From Spisula solida (Eukaryota > Mollusca > Bivalvia > Venerida > Mactridae), in the NCBI GenBank assembly GCA_947247005.1, contig OX365954.1, positions 6,340,001 through 6,404,000 of the forward strand: a stretch of 64,000 bases of DNA. The letters run 5' to 3'. The notes beneath the pieces were generated by a model. That model saw nothing but the letters and a program-made list of their open reading frames with translations. It did no database searches and was not told the origin of the DNA. This document shows positions 34,311-46,656 of this stretch, piece after piece. The translations under genes were made by a program, and so were the position numbers. The first letter of the stretch is position 1; each line of letters starts with the position of its first letter.

Positions 34311-35341
34311 CGAGGGTTGTCCCAGTAAATTGTGTACTTTGCTTATAATTTTCTTATGTGGGGTCACATGAACATGCTTTTTTGTATATACCTTTATATA
34401 TTCCATCTATATAGGAATTATGTGTGAAAAGTATACGGATATGTATATAATGCGTAGTATCCATGCTTGGCCATCCCCATGTATGCCAAGGCGGCGCAAC
34501 CCATAAAACACGACTTGTTTCGTTCAATGTATTTTCAATACACTTGTCGTTCTCAAACTTTCAATTAACCATTGCTGATAATTTTTACATCGGCATTTAC
34601 GAGTCTTTTTAGTGTCATAACGGTAAATTTCAAATGAAAGTCATTATTTGTGCGAGAAATACACATGTTTGAATAGCCGCACTAAATATAGAAGTGCGGA
34701 GAATTGCGACATCAAAACAGGAAAACGACCGTAGAACAACAGTACAATTTTTGTTTTGTCTGACGTGGCGTCGAAATATAGTTTAAAACCCCAAACTGCA
34801 CTGACAGTTAAAAAATCAATATGTCTAGAATATGTGTGGATGAGTGACGTGGACGATTTAATCATGTTTGGGTCATCAATATGTTGAACAGCCACCTTAT
34901 CTACTGCGCCAATACAACACAGGTTTTCATTCTTTTTGCAGTTTACTGCATATGTTAGGGTCAGGTATTTCCCGCGATGGGGGTTGGTTGTGTCGGTTAT
35001 ACAGCTTTTTTATGGTGCATTAGACTGTGACTGGTTCGCAATTGCGTATCAGAAAATGGTCAAGTGCCATCATTTACATATTGAATACAATGGACAATAC
35101 TTTAAGATGGAGTAAAAATGTTCTGCAGATTGACGTTCTTACCTTACGTCACTGTGTGCCGCACTTGCATACCATATGTATTAATAATATAAACAGAAAA
35201 TTAATTTCATGACACACTTTCATGAAATTCCGGATACCTGCTAAGAACATATTTTTTAATCATCAGTGAAAATTTGAAACTAAACATTTGAATACATTTT
35301 GTGTAATAAGCAAAGTACACGATTTACTAGGACAACCCTTG
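34311..35341. mobile_element. TA-flanked DNA transposon B (1,031 bp, Tc1/mariner-like)
   Basis: Inverted repeats of 36 bp (34311-34346 and 35306-35341) begin CGAGGGTTGTCCCAGTAAAT and CAAGGGTTGTCCTAGTAAAT, with TA on both flanks. Interior frames (34895-34644 minus, 35027-35212 plus) are short and not recognised as transposase. Confidence 0.8.
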
Positions 35342-36189
35342 TAGTTACGATGCATAATGGTTATTTGATATATCAAAATATTGCAACAGTTTGTTAATTT
35401 GTTTAGTCATATTACAATTAAAGACAATCATGATAAACAAAATACTATTTGCCAAGATAAATTCAATGTTTTAAATTATTTGTCAGACAGTATTTTTCTA
35501 CATATATTCCATAAACTTGTCTTTCACGTCCAAAGTAGCCTGCAAACACTTTATCTATAAATAAAAGATGATATCAAAAATACTAATCAAGATATGAGAA
35601 CATTTTTTTATATTTCACATGATACAACGGCTACAGCCAGCCGGGTAGTTCTGGTCATATTGAACAAGACTGTCAGCCAGCAGATCTGGACGGATTCCTG
35701 TAGCAAGCAGGTTATATATATTCTACCATGACATTGGCTGATCATGTCCTCCAAACATGGAAATATTGCATTCTACTTGAGAAAGAGCATGTTTGTAACA
35801 TAGATAATAAGTTTTATGTATACCAATATTAGCTATGATAATTAGTTGCTGTATATGACCGACAAACTGTTCATTGGAGAGCTGCATAAAAACCCGGATA
35901 AAAATTGCATACTAAACTGGACATATATAAAAACTGACATTTATGTTAGTAAGTGACTTCAACATTCATATTGTATTTCTTACAATACAGGAAACTTTAT
36001 AATGAGAATACATGTACATCATCGATTATAACAATACAAAGCTTCAAGATCAATTCATGTGTGTTGAGTTACATTATTCATGAGTTTAAAGTTAAAGCAT
36101 TTGATTCTGTATTACAAATATATTGGTGCTGCACCCCACACACTTTAAAGAATCAAGAAGTCTAAACTGTAAGAGCTGGGGTAGTACAT

Positions 36190-36372
36190 CCAAATTCCTT
36201 GTATCACACAACAGTACTGCACAGATACATGTGAGACTACCTCTGGATTACCAACCAGTTCATCCCTAGTTAGATAGGTGAAAACTGAAAAGAGTTTCAG
36301 AAATAACCAAGTGCCCTTGTGGAGAATCCAACCATAGACACTAGAGCATTATCCACTCAATCACCATGTCAC
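36190..36372 (-). repeat. tRNA-derived SINE, copy 4 (minus, partial)
   Basis: The order is ATTCCTTGTATCAC, GATACATGTGAGACTACCTC, ACCAACCAGTT, AATAACCAAGTGCCC and a worn B-box complement ending 'accatgtcacc', as in copy 3. The TTCTTTAAC half of the core is missing. Confidence 0.65.
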
Positions 36373-37183
36373 CAAATGTTAGCAACTTCCCTTAAACACA
36401 CATGATCAAGTTTAGTAAGTTGTAACAACACCTTTACTCATTTCAAACACGACACAAACCTATTTGATATTTACAATGATAATTTCCCCCCTACCTTTTA
36501 ATAATTATACAAAATGCAAAATAGGTTGAATGACTTTTGTAACATTGGTCGATCTGCAAAAAGATAGCTTTGCTGTCTCTGCTCAAAAAGTTGTCTGGCA
36601 AGATTTAGACTGTTTTTATTAAACCTGTTTTCTTTTTGCATGCGTTTTTCAATTGAGAAAACACTGAATGCAGTTGTGTTAAATATAGGTCATAGCTAAA
36701 TATAGGTCATATGCAATATTGATAGAGTTATACATGCCTATGCATTTCATGTTATAACTTTCCAGTCTAAGGGAAGTAACTCTCTCTATTTATATGATAT
36801 GTATGTCTAGTTTTTAGGAGGTTTTATTGCATCATAACTTACCATTAACAGTGCTACACATTATCAAACAGTCTGACTCTGTCTCTATATCAAAATTTTA
36901 TGGACCATTAGTTCATGATGTTGGTTTGGTTGGTACATGCGTTAAAGAAATTATTTAGTAGTTTCCATTTTAAGTCATATTGCTGCTACCTTCTCTGAAT
37001 GAAAAATGATAGTTTATTCAAGTTTAACGCCATTTAATATTATATGTATTGTGGCAGGTTCACCTAACGAGTTTTCCTGAACTTTAACCTAACCAGTACA
37101 TACTTAGTCTTTCACATGGAACCAGCAGCATACACATGTCCCCTAAAATATATCTGTTGGGCATAACAAAAAAGAAATAACTA

Positions 37184-37199
37184 GGGGGGGGGGGGGGGG
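37184..37199 (+). repeat. Homopolymer, 16 G
   Basis: An uninterrupted G run in DCP1 intron 1. Confidence 0.95.
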
Positions 37200-37804
37200 T
37201 TATGTGGTCAAACATGTGTCATTCATTTGTATGTGCCTAAAATTGATCTTGAAATGAAATAAAAAAACTAGGGTTGATATATTTTCATGTAAGATTAGGG
37301 AGTTATCCCAACAAACAATTGTTTAAACTAAACTCTTATTTGATGCTGGGATGATGGAAACTATTTAACCCACTTCAAGCTTATTTACTACTCTGTGTTC
37401 CGTGCTAGTTTCTTAATTCTAAAGCCACATTATTTCTCTTAAGACCTTTTTTCGGATCATCCCTTAAATAGACTATTTGCACATGGGATTAGGATATATT
37501 CACAAATGACCAATAATTGACGACAGAATGTTAAATGTATCTGTCGAAATTGTATGCCAAAAATCACATTTAAGCAAAATGTATGGATGACAAAATACTA
37601 ATTTTGAAAGAGTTGCTTCCCTTAGATTATAAATTGTGCCTTTTTTGTTTACAATTTATTATTTTGTAAACAAACCAACTGGAGGTTGTATTTCGTTTTC
37701 TTCCATCTTATTGTGTTTTCCACCTTTAGGACTCAACTTAAGTGCTTAAGATCCATGACTCTTCAAGTAGGTTACCAAATTATTGCTTTTTGAAAATAGC
37801 TGTT

Positions 37805-37865
37805 TAAAGGGACTGCCTCACATATTGGTGTATTGCAAAAATAAAATTGTCAAATATTCGCGTAA
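37805..37865 (+). repeat. Dispersed repeat shared with 9530-9600
   Basis: The second copy of the 'aaagg..ctgcctca..ta.tggtgta' repeat; see 9530. Confidence 0.6.
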
Positions 37866-37968
37866 TTTTGGTATAGTTGGTTGTATATCCCATAAACAAC
37901 CACATTGACATATAAAATAGCTTGAAAAAATCAGGCATTTGGTACTTATTTAATATTTTTACATCAAA

Positions 37969-38000
37969 AATTCTATAGGGTATTAATACCCTATAGAATT
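37969..38000. repeat. Perfect 32-bp palindrome
   Basis: The half-site AATTCTATAGGGTATT is followed directly by its exact reverse complement with no spacer. It lies 100-160 bp after the dispersed repeat at 37805. Confidence 0.97.
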
Positions 38001-38540
38001 AACACAACTATTACTTAAATTGCCTGAAATTTGTTCCCATTTGATGAAAACGAATCGAAAATCGAACCAAATACCTCACTGATGTTTACGCTGTAGTTTG
38101 TTGATGTTACAGTTTGACGCTGTGTCATCAAAGGCAAAATAAAAATTAGACTAGGTATTCTCTTGTTAGACTTGGCATCATAGGGAAAGCTGGGTTCACC
38201 CTCTTATACTCATATGGCATTGAATACCATCAGATATGATGATTTAGGTCCTGTGTGTTCTCACATGTTTTGGGGGTTGGTAACTTGCCCTCCTGGACTC
38301 GAGCGTTGAGAGTATGACCAGTTTTTAGGGTCAATAAAATTACATAAAAGATAAAAAGCTTCACAAGATAAGTGCATTTTAATAAACACCCAAAGTACAA
38401 ACTTTATAATTATGTGAAACTGAATTGCTTTGCATGGTTTACATTAGATTGGCAGGTCAGTGAGATTTGCATTTCAATAATCAAGCCGTATGATAAATAT
38501 ACATGCCTTATAAATAGACCTAGTGAATAGAAAATGATAC

Positions 38541-39185
38541 AAATCATACTGAGTAGCAAACACTCACAAATCATATAGAGTAGCAAACACTCACAAATCA
38601 TACAGAGTAGCAAATACTCACAAATCATACCGAGTAGCAAACACTCACAAATCATACAGAGTAGCAAACACTCACAAATCATACAGAGTAGCAAACACTC
38701 ACAAATCATACAGAGTAGCAAACACTCACAAATCATATAGAGTAGCAAACACTCACAAGTCATATAGAGTAGCAAACACTCACAAATCATACAGAGTAGC
38801 AAACACTCACAAATCATACAGAGTAGCAAACACTCACAAATCATACAGAGTAGCAAACACTCACAAATCATACAGAGTAGCAAACACTCACAAATCATAC
38901 AGAGTAGCAAACACTCACAAATCATATAGAGTAGCAAACACTCACAAATCATATAGAGTAGCAAACACTCACAAATCATACAGAGTAGCAAACACTCACA
39001 AATCATATAGAGTAGCAAACACTCACAAATCATATAGAGTAGCAAACACTCACAAATCATACAGAGTAGCAAACACTCACAAATCATACAGAGTAGCAAA
39101 CACTCACAAATCATACAGAGTAGCAAACACTCACAAATCATACAGAGTAGCAAACACTCACAAATCATATAGAGCAGCAAATACT
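38541..39185. repeat. Minisatellite, 27-bp unit, about 24 copies
   Basis: The unit is 'acagagtagcaaacactcac' plus 'aaatcat', with CATACAG/CATATAG variants. The 9-residue repeat in the long minus-strand open frame (MICECLLLC) follows from the period. It lies in DCP1 intron 1. Confidence 0.96.
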
Positions 39186-40085
39186 CTGCTTTCTTATTTA
39201 ATCCTGGGCTGCACCATATAACATATATATGACAATATAAGACAACCTAGGTTTTAGTTCACTATCTTTAATATATAACATTTGATAGTCACAGACTAAT
39301 TACTGGTAATACTGTAAGGGGGTCCATGGAGTAAAGAGTTAAACATTACATATGCAGATACTGATGTCCAGGAATGATGCTTTGGAACACATTCTTTTAA
39401 GGCCAATGTGCTTCAATTAGAGTAAAACAAGCACAAACAAAAAACACAGCTCGAAAACAAATCCAGTTCAAAGGGAAGTAACTGCTGATTGTTACCTATC
39501 TATTTACAACATTTCTCTCCCTTTGTTGTTAAAAAAAGTAAAATCTTCTAAAATCTTCCATTATCTGGCAATATTTCTACTGCTATTTCTTACATCACTT
39601 TTGCTAATAACTCTATCGCAGACATTTTCCTACAAAGTCTCATGAATAATGAAACATGAATCGTACAATGACTGCGGGCAGGTTTGGATGCACAAACTTG
39701 CTTTTATTTCTTTGTACTCAGTACTGGCTGTGAACACAATTTTCTCAGTTTTGTTTTAGATTAAATTATTATATTATTTTTCTTGCACTATGTTTTGCTG
39801 TGGCGAAGTGTGGATATTTGTAACAAAAATTTATAATACATATAAATTACTTGAAAGGGAACATAGCGGAACAGAACTTTATTTAACTAGATTGGATAAT
39901 TGCGTTAATATTGATAGAAAATCAATTAAACAATAATATTTCACAATGTCATGTTAAACTAAATATTTAATGACGTTGCAAATTAGGCAGAGCTAATATT
40001 TAACACTTGGGTATAAGTTCAATGTTCCACTCAAATTCAAATATTTATTGCGCTAAAGGCCTCCAGGCTATACACTTAGCATGTA

Positions 40086-41102
40086 CAGGGTGACAATTAA
40101 TATATGTCCGGATAACAAAATGTAATAGTTTCAAAATAGTTAATGATATTAGTCTTACCAATACATATTCAGTCAAAGCACATGTGTAAATTTTGTTTTA
40201 CGTATTTAGTTCAATAATTTATCACTTAAATTGTCTGTAGTAGGTGTTTAACATGACACCCCTTATTTCTGAAAACATGCTGAAAGCGACGTGGAAATTT
40301 CCCAAATCATGTCAATTTTTTGCACACTGCATGATCAACTCTTCGCATTTCCCGGCAAATGGATGGTTTCAAGAAGTATGTCGATATTTTGTGGGTCGTA
40401 AGTATATAGCCCCCTTAACAATATCCCCAAACAATAACCCAGTGTGCCTTAGTCTGGTTAATGGGGGCGGGAGGGGCTATGGATGAATAGTTTTCAGTGA
40501 AATGAGTTGGTCTTAAAATTTTTGCTTTAAATTACAAAAATGTATCGAGAAATATTGTGATGGAGGATCCTCATTCTTTTAAACACAACACTTGTCAATG
40601 AATCCTTTCCTTTTGATGTATATAATATAAAAGTTACATCTCACATATAACAATGTAAACAAATATGCATGGTTTTCTTCTACACATAATTTGGCGCATT
40701 TGTTCCATGTTCAAATCTGTCCATAAAATTTGGGTCTACCTTGGTTGCTATGCCGAAGGTTTAAATACTCCCTTAGGATTCAAACTTGTAACAGTCATCT
40801 TCTGATTTGTTTAGTTGAAGGTACGTGGATGGTATCTGGTTACATTTGTTAAACCTTCTTCTCATCAATGCGGGACCTTTTCCAATTAATAGTACAGTTT
40901 GATCATTTATGACGTGACAGTCATTTTGGAATTCTACGGAATGTACCATGTTACTAATGACTTCATGAATGTAACCATGACATCGTAAGAAGGTATTAAC
41001 TAACGGTGTGCAAATTTTCCATTTTCAAAATTGGCTCTCTATGACGAACATGGACAAAGTTATTAAATTTTGTTATCCGGACATATATTAATTGTCACCC
41101 TG
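40086..41102. mobile_element. TA-flanked DNA transposon C (1,017 bp, Tc1/mariner-like)
   Basis: Inverted repeats of 42 bp with one mismatch (40086-40127 and 41061-41102) begin CAGGGTGACAATTAATATAT and are flanked by TA. The longest interior frame (40244-40486) is not a recognised transposase. The near-perfect termini suggest a fairly recent insertion. Confidence 0.85.
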
Positions 41103-42551
41103 TATATACATAATATTATCAATACACACTGCAATATAGATATGTAATAACTATTTCTACCACATATTAAAAAATATCTTTTCAGTCTTTCATAAAATGA
41201 CTGTAAAAACACATGCACATATTAGTATTGTAAGATAAATTTTCACGTAATGTATTATGAGTATAATTCAAATTCATCAGCTATTTGTAAGTAACTTTTT
41301 TTTAAGTATCTTTTATAAAAAAGGAGAGAAAAAAACAAGATTTCACAATGCAGATTTAAATGAAAATATTAATTCTAATTCCATGGGTGAAAGTTTTTAG
41401 GCACATGTCTGAATTTCAGGTTTTTGAGAGTACCAAAAAGTCTGTTTTTCTTTAAATTGCGATTTTAGGATTTCAGGTGTTTCAGAATTTCAAACTTTCA
41501 GCCATGTATTACTAATGGTAGGGTATTTCTGCGTGTCTCCTGTTCTATTATATGAAAGAAGTGATATCTGTGTCACACACACAAAGTGGTTGGGTGATGA
41601 AATGTTTCTGACTCTTGTTGTCGTTCATTTACACATTTTTCTAGTTTTCTCGACAGGCATTGATTAAACACAGCTTCATTGCAATAAATCTAAATTTTGT
41701 AGGCCTTGGCTTTTGGGGAATAATTATTTTGTGAGCTCTCGTTTTTTTGACAAACTTTTGATTAAATATTGATCGGTTTTCCTATGCCATACATTAATGT
41801 TATTTCTGGGGAAACAGAGGAAGAAAGTGGAATGTTTCCTGATCTACCACATACAATTTATGTTCTTTTTTCCCATCATGAAAGTTGATACAGGGGTCAT
41901 ACTATTCAGAATAAACCAGAAATCAGGATTTGATGCAGAAAATAAAAGTTATTAGATGAAAAAATACCATTTACTGACTGAGAAATGGTCATTTGAAATT
42001 TCATAAGCTGAATTTTAACAATAGAACAATATTGGGGAAGGAATATGATTGTACTAATGACACTCAAAACAGATTTCCGTCATATTTCAGGGCTCTCATT
42101 TGACCAATTTTGGGGCCGATATTCGGCCCTAAATGAATATATACATGTTTCCCCTATTTTCTGAAAAAATTCCCCTCCAAAAAAATAAAATAATGAAGTG
42201 CTTTTGTAAATGCTGTTAAGCCATTGCTGTATCTGTTGTTATAGCTTGAAATTGGCTTTATGTTCATTTAATATGTATTACTTTTATAATAGTATTGATA
42301 TTTATAAAAGACAAAATTCCCCTTTTTCTTCAAAACAACGCGAAATTTCGAAAGTATATAAAAAAGAAACCTGGAACGTATCGGATAGCGGTCTGATAAA
42401 CGGTTTCAGATATTCTGACATTCTTGTAGAAAATTTGACAGTCTGACTTTATAAGATTTTGTCATACATGTCGATGTTCCAGGTTTTGAGAATAAAGATA
42501 TTTTTGTGTGAATGTAATTGTTTTGTGACTCTGGTGTATATCTTTTTTCAG

Positions 42552-42592
42552 GAGACCACATCTATAGAAGGGTCATTGTTCATCTATAAAAG
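42552..42592 (+). CDS. DCP1: mRNA-decapping enzyme 1 (DCP1), exon 2 (41-nt exon in EVH1)
   Basis: After TCTTTTTTCAG the codons read E-T-T-S-I-E-G-S-L-F-I-Y-K plus AG, then a GTAATA donor. Human DCP1A continues after W with EKTDIEGTLFVYRR, so both register and phase (0 in, 2 out) fit joining to exon 1. This is a beta strand of the EVH1 domain. The 41-nt length makes it a small exon missed by ORF-length filters. The following exon (the R/S-A-x-P-x-H-G-F region) was searched for in 42.6-64 kb and not found, so intron 2 probably exceeds 21 kb. Confidence 0.9.
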
Positions 42593-43728
42593 GTAATACT
42601 TTATCTTTGTTTTATAGCAGTGACAGGAATAGGATATTGTTATTTATATTACATCATATTTCCATACCAATGACCATTATATTACTATAGTATGTACATG
42701 TAATTAAGCATTACAAGAATCTCCTATCCTCCCAAGTATACACTGACTGTATGGCTCATTCTTATTCCAATTTTCAATGCTCTAAGCATACAGAATTGTA
42801 TAAAAAGTTTAACTTTCTCATAGGATTTTGTTGTCGACCATTATACATACATCCTATGTTAAGACATGTAACATATTTATATATATATATCGATAAAACT
42901 GATAAAACAATCAATAAAGGGAAGATTGATGAACCTTTTACCAAAAAACACACTTCGTGGGGGCCATATAATATAGATAATGTTGATCAAATCTATCAAT
43001 TAAGGAGAATTGATGGCCCTTTTTCCTTAGAATAATGCTTTGTTGGCTGTCATATTCTGTGAACACAACCATGATCCTGTTATTTTCTATTCTCTCTATA
43101 TTATATGTATACACCATGTATATCACATGTTTAAACAATTGCAAATTTTTACCTTGAAGTCAAATATAATACAGGTGCATCGATCTATACATATGTTTAC
43201 ATATATCATGAACTAATTGTGACCATATGTTATTTATATTAATACTCGGCAACTCTGCGTTGCATCAATTCATGTTGTGTACAATATTACCTCCTTATTT
43301 CATGATTTGAAGAGTCAGTCTATGAAATCCTTAGAGGTTGTACTTACGTCATCGTGTATTATATGATTAATTATGTACCAGGTTTTCCATCATTTAAACC
43401 ACTGATATGATTGGTATAAACTTGCTTGTTTTGTGGTTTTATTGGTTCGTGACGTATAATAAGCTTCATAGATGATATAAACATCTAGCTAAATTCTTTA
43501 TCATTTATATATGTATAGAAGTAAAGGAAGTTTGGGCTACAGCGGCTTTTCACTGATTCATTAATAGACTTATAATACTAGCCTAACTTTGTCTGTTGGG
43601 TCAAATCCCACTATTGGTGCAAACTATTACTATGTTTTGCATTTTGATCTGCATGTAGAATTAAGGGTTTAGCTAGACATCATTACTTTTTCGTATGCAC
43701 ACAAATGGTTTTATCCAATGTTTTTGTA

Positions 43729-43905
43729 GAAAATCCTTTTTGTTCCCATTAGTTTTTACAGAAACTTATTGGGAAGCATTATTGTCCCTTGTTTGTATGT
43801 CTGTCCATCCGTCATGATTATTCGTTCGGACTCATAAGTATAAAAGATATCACCATGAAACTTCCTACAAAATGTAGGTAGACAAAACGAGGGCTCATGT
43901 AATAA
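43729..43905 (+). repeat. 'tgtctgtccatccgtc' dispersed repeat
   Basis: The sequence 'tttgtatgtctgtccatccg' followed by 'accatgaaacttcctac' and 'acaaaacgagggctcatg' is of the same mollusc repeat style as 1431-1600 in the other orientation. Confidence 0.5.
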
Positions 43906-44794
43906 TTATATGTAGTTACAAATGTTTTGCGCTGAGCCCTCGAAAAACCCATTCGTGGAGCATAACCCGTTTCTGACATCTCTATTTTGCTTCTGTCAGA
44001 TTTTGAATTAGAACTGATTGTATTTGTATTTGTTGTTGTTGTTGGATTGTAGCTTCAATCTCAGACTGAGAGAGAGATGTAGTATGGTATGTGATACAAT
44101 GTACTGTATGATTGTTGATGTAGTAGGTGATAAAAGAAAATAATTTACATTTTAATATGTTATGATCAATTTCATTAGTCATTAACATTCAGGCATTCAG
44201 AAGTTCTGGTATTGATGATTCTGTTTTAATGTTTTAAAATTATTCCCTGAGGAATATAATCATAATGTCACTATGTAAAGATATAAGATTGCTTGAAATC
44301 AAACTGTACTATATTCTTCTATATTGATTTGAGAACCTAGCTCAGTTTCGCTCTCACCCCTTAGGGTGTAGATTTCATGATTTCCGTGTCAGAATTAAGT
44401 GATGATGTTTTTTGCTGTTTTTAATCCGTAGAACAATTTATCAATTTATTCACAAGATGAAATAATGAAAACTTTGTAGATATATTGATGAAATAAGCAT
44501 ATTTTGTCAGTAATACTTGAGATTTATAGGTAGATATTGATATTTGAAGGAACTTTGTGTGTGAAGAGATAGAGGCCATGTGGTATAATATCCCTATCAC
44601 TGTACGATCTATATATGATTGTTAAGCATTTGTTAATTCATGCCTGGGGTGAATCTGGCAGGGCAAGTCTTAGATATGTGAGATGTGTTGAAATCTGCTG
44701 CCATCTTGTTTGCTGGTTGTTCATCATTGTGTTATTATTTCCAGTAATTACTATTCACATAAACTGTATACAGATAAAGAAAAAATATTATACC

Positions 44795-45230
44795 AGATTT
44801 ATATAGCGCCCTTTTCATGCTACACACACATTCAAGGGCGCTTTACATAGAGCGTTGCATCCACAAGGGCGCAGGTGCATCCTCTAGCAGTGCCGATACA
44901 GCATGATCTGACCAGAGAGACAGACTGAGAGAAAGCCATCCAGGAGGGAGATATTAGATATAGGCATGTTCAGCGTTGCAGGAGTGCGCCTAGCTCTTAT
45001 TTCAAATAAACTGCCTGGTTCTTTAATGTGCCTGGTGTATAGCACTGATACACAGCTTCCTGGCACCTTCAACCAGATACTTTACTGTCCACAATGTCAG
45101 ATATAGCGGGAAATACTACAAATAGAATTTCCAAAATGTCCAGTTCCCATGCCAAGGTTTTAACCTACGACCTCTGGATTGACAGTCTAGTGCGTTACCA
45201 CTGAGCTATTGCAGCTACAGATTACAGATC
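44795..45230 (-). repeat. tRNA-derived SINE, copy 5 (near full length, minus orientation)
   Basis: On the minus strand the head reads CAATAGCTCAGTGGTAACGC (A box) and AGGTCGTAGGTTAAAACC (B box). It is followed by the body, the core (TATCAGTGCTATACACCAGG, ATTAAAGAACC) and a long 3' tail with two GGGCGC blocks ending GCGCTATATAAAT. That tail type is common in SINEs mobilised by CR1/L2-like LINEs. This is the most complete copy here, about 435 bp. Confidence 0.82.
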
Positions 45231-45747
45231 CCAAAGGCAGACAACTCCTGTATTAACTCTATTTTCATGAAATTGTCTCCCTTTGCATTCTCAAACTGAA
45301 GCATACATAATCAGAGTACAAAATTACACAAAAATGAAAACTAGTCAGAAAAAATGTTTAGAATGTACGATATATGATCTAGTCAGTGGCCAGACTAATT
45401 TTTGTACAAGAAACAATAGTATTTTTCTCACAGCTGAGGTATTTTGTTAATATCTAACAAGGATAACAATCTCTTCTTTTGCTATTGTTTTATTATAGTC
45501 TTTCTAGCATGCTCTGTTTTATGGATATTTTCACCAGTATAGAATGTTACAATCATTTCCTGAACAAAAGTATTTGTCGAAATTATTACTGATATGCCCA
45601 TCAAAATTATTACAGGACTGGTATGCCCATCAAAATTATTACCCGTATGCCCCTCTTCAAAGAAGTGGCTGCGGGGAGAATTATTGCTTTGGACATATAG
45701 TATGAAAATAATGGCCTGATCCTAACTATTATGCATAAAGATATTGC

Positions 45748-45945
45748 AAGGTTCTTGTATTGAATATATCAATTTCAGCGAGCCAATCATGCAATATCGG
45801 TCCTTAAGATCTGTGTTTGTATTATGCCTCGAGTGTCTTCATGATACTCAATGCTGATGAAAACATACAACAGGGGTTATAAATATAGACAAGATAATTG
45901 CCTGTAAAATTATATGCTAATAGAAGGTCGAGAATCAAGTTAAAT
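45748..45945 (+). repeat. Dispersed repeat D, copy 1
   Basis: It shares about 190 bp with 59225-59420 in the same orientation. Shared blocks include GTCTTCATGATA, GATGAAAACATACAAC/TATGAAAACGTACAGC, GGGGTTATAAAT, ATGCTAAT and TCAAATTCTC/TTAAATTCTC. The class is unknown. Confidence 0.7.
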
Positions 45946-46329
45946 TCTCAGTAATATACCAGATTGCCTAGACATGGTGATTTTATGTGTACCACGTGTG
46001 AGTCATAATTCGTTATTCTATTAATTAATTGTTTAATCAGTTAAGAAGATTATGGAGTTGATAATTAGCATTACCGGTATCTCATTGCAATCATTAATCA
46101 TTACAACAATATTGTACCTGATTCTCAGTTAACCTGCAGTATTTATGAATAAATATTGTATAGATAGAATACTATAATCAATATGTGAATTAAAACATCA
46201 ATAATTTTATACAAATATTGAATCATACAGTTTTATAGCTGCAATAAATGTGTATGTGGTTATATGTATTGATTCATTATTAAATATCAGCTTATTTTGT
46301 AATTTATTTTGTGTATCCCCGGCTTTTTA

Positions 46330-46656
46330 GCTCACCTGTTGTCACAATAAGACATCACAAAGTGACAGAGTAAGCTTTTGCCTGTCGTCTGTCCGCCAAC
46401 ATTTTGCTTATGTAGACACTAGAGGTAAATTTTTTAGCCTTATCTTTATGAAACTTGGTCACAATGATAATCTCAACAAAGTCTAGATTAAGTTTGATAT
46501 TTGGTCATCCAGGGTCAAAAACTAGGTCGCTAGGTCAAATCATAAAAAAATCTTGCAATAGAGGTTGAATATTCTTGAATCTTATTCAGTAAATGTAAAT
46601 GATTATTTAAATTAGGTCACCATAGGGGCTTGCATGCACTACTACGACAGGTGAGC
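46330..46656. mobile_element. GCTCACCTGT-ended MITE-like element (327 bp)
   Basis: 10-bp terminal inverted repeats GCTCACCTGT / ACAGGTGAGC bound a sequence with 'tatgaaacttggtcacaatg', 'gggtcaaaaactaggtcgct' and a 'gtcgtctgtccgcc' stretch. I recognise this layout as a very common mollusc interspersed repeat. It is non-coding. Confidence 0.72.

Larger units (their letters stand above)
30249..42551 (+). other. DCP1: DCP1 intron 1 (12.3 kb)
   Basis: The intron lies between the GTATGT donor and a TTTTTTCAG acceptor. It holds two SINEs (31300-31550, 36190-36372), a hAT-like element (32382-33965), two 1-kb TA-flanked transposons (34311-35341, 40086-41102), a 16-G run (37184-37199), a repeat shared with 9.53 kb (37805-37865), a 32-bp palindrome (37969-38000) and the 27-bp array (38541-39185). 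A lone hAT-like end 'tcagggctctca' occurs near 42089 without a visible partner. In 30.3-31.2, 35.4-36.1, 36.4-37.1, 39.2-40.0 and 41.1-42.05 kb nothing is recognised. Confidence 0.85.

Noticed and set aside
46329..46656. Conserved-looking 'cttatctttatgaaacttgg' stretch as an exon
   Set aside because: It belongs to a common mollusc interspersed repeat with GCTCACCTGT ends.
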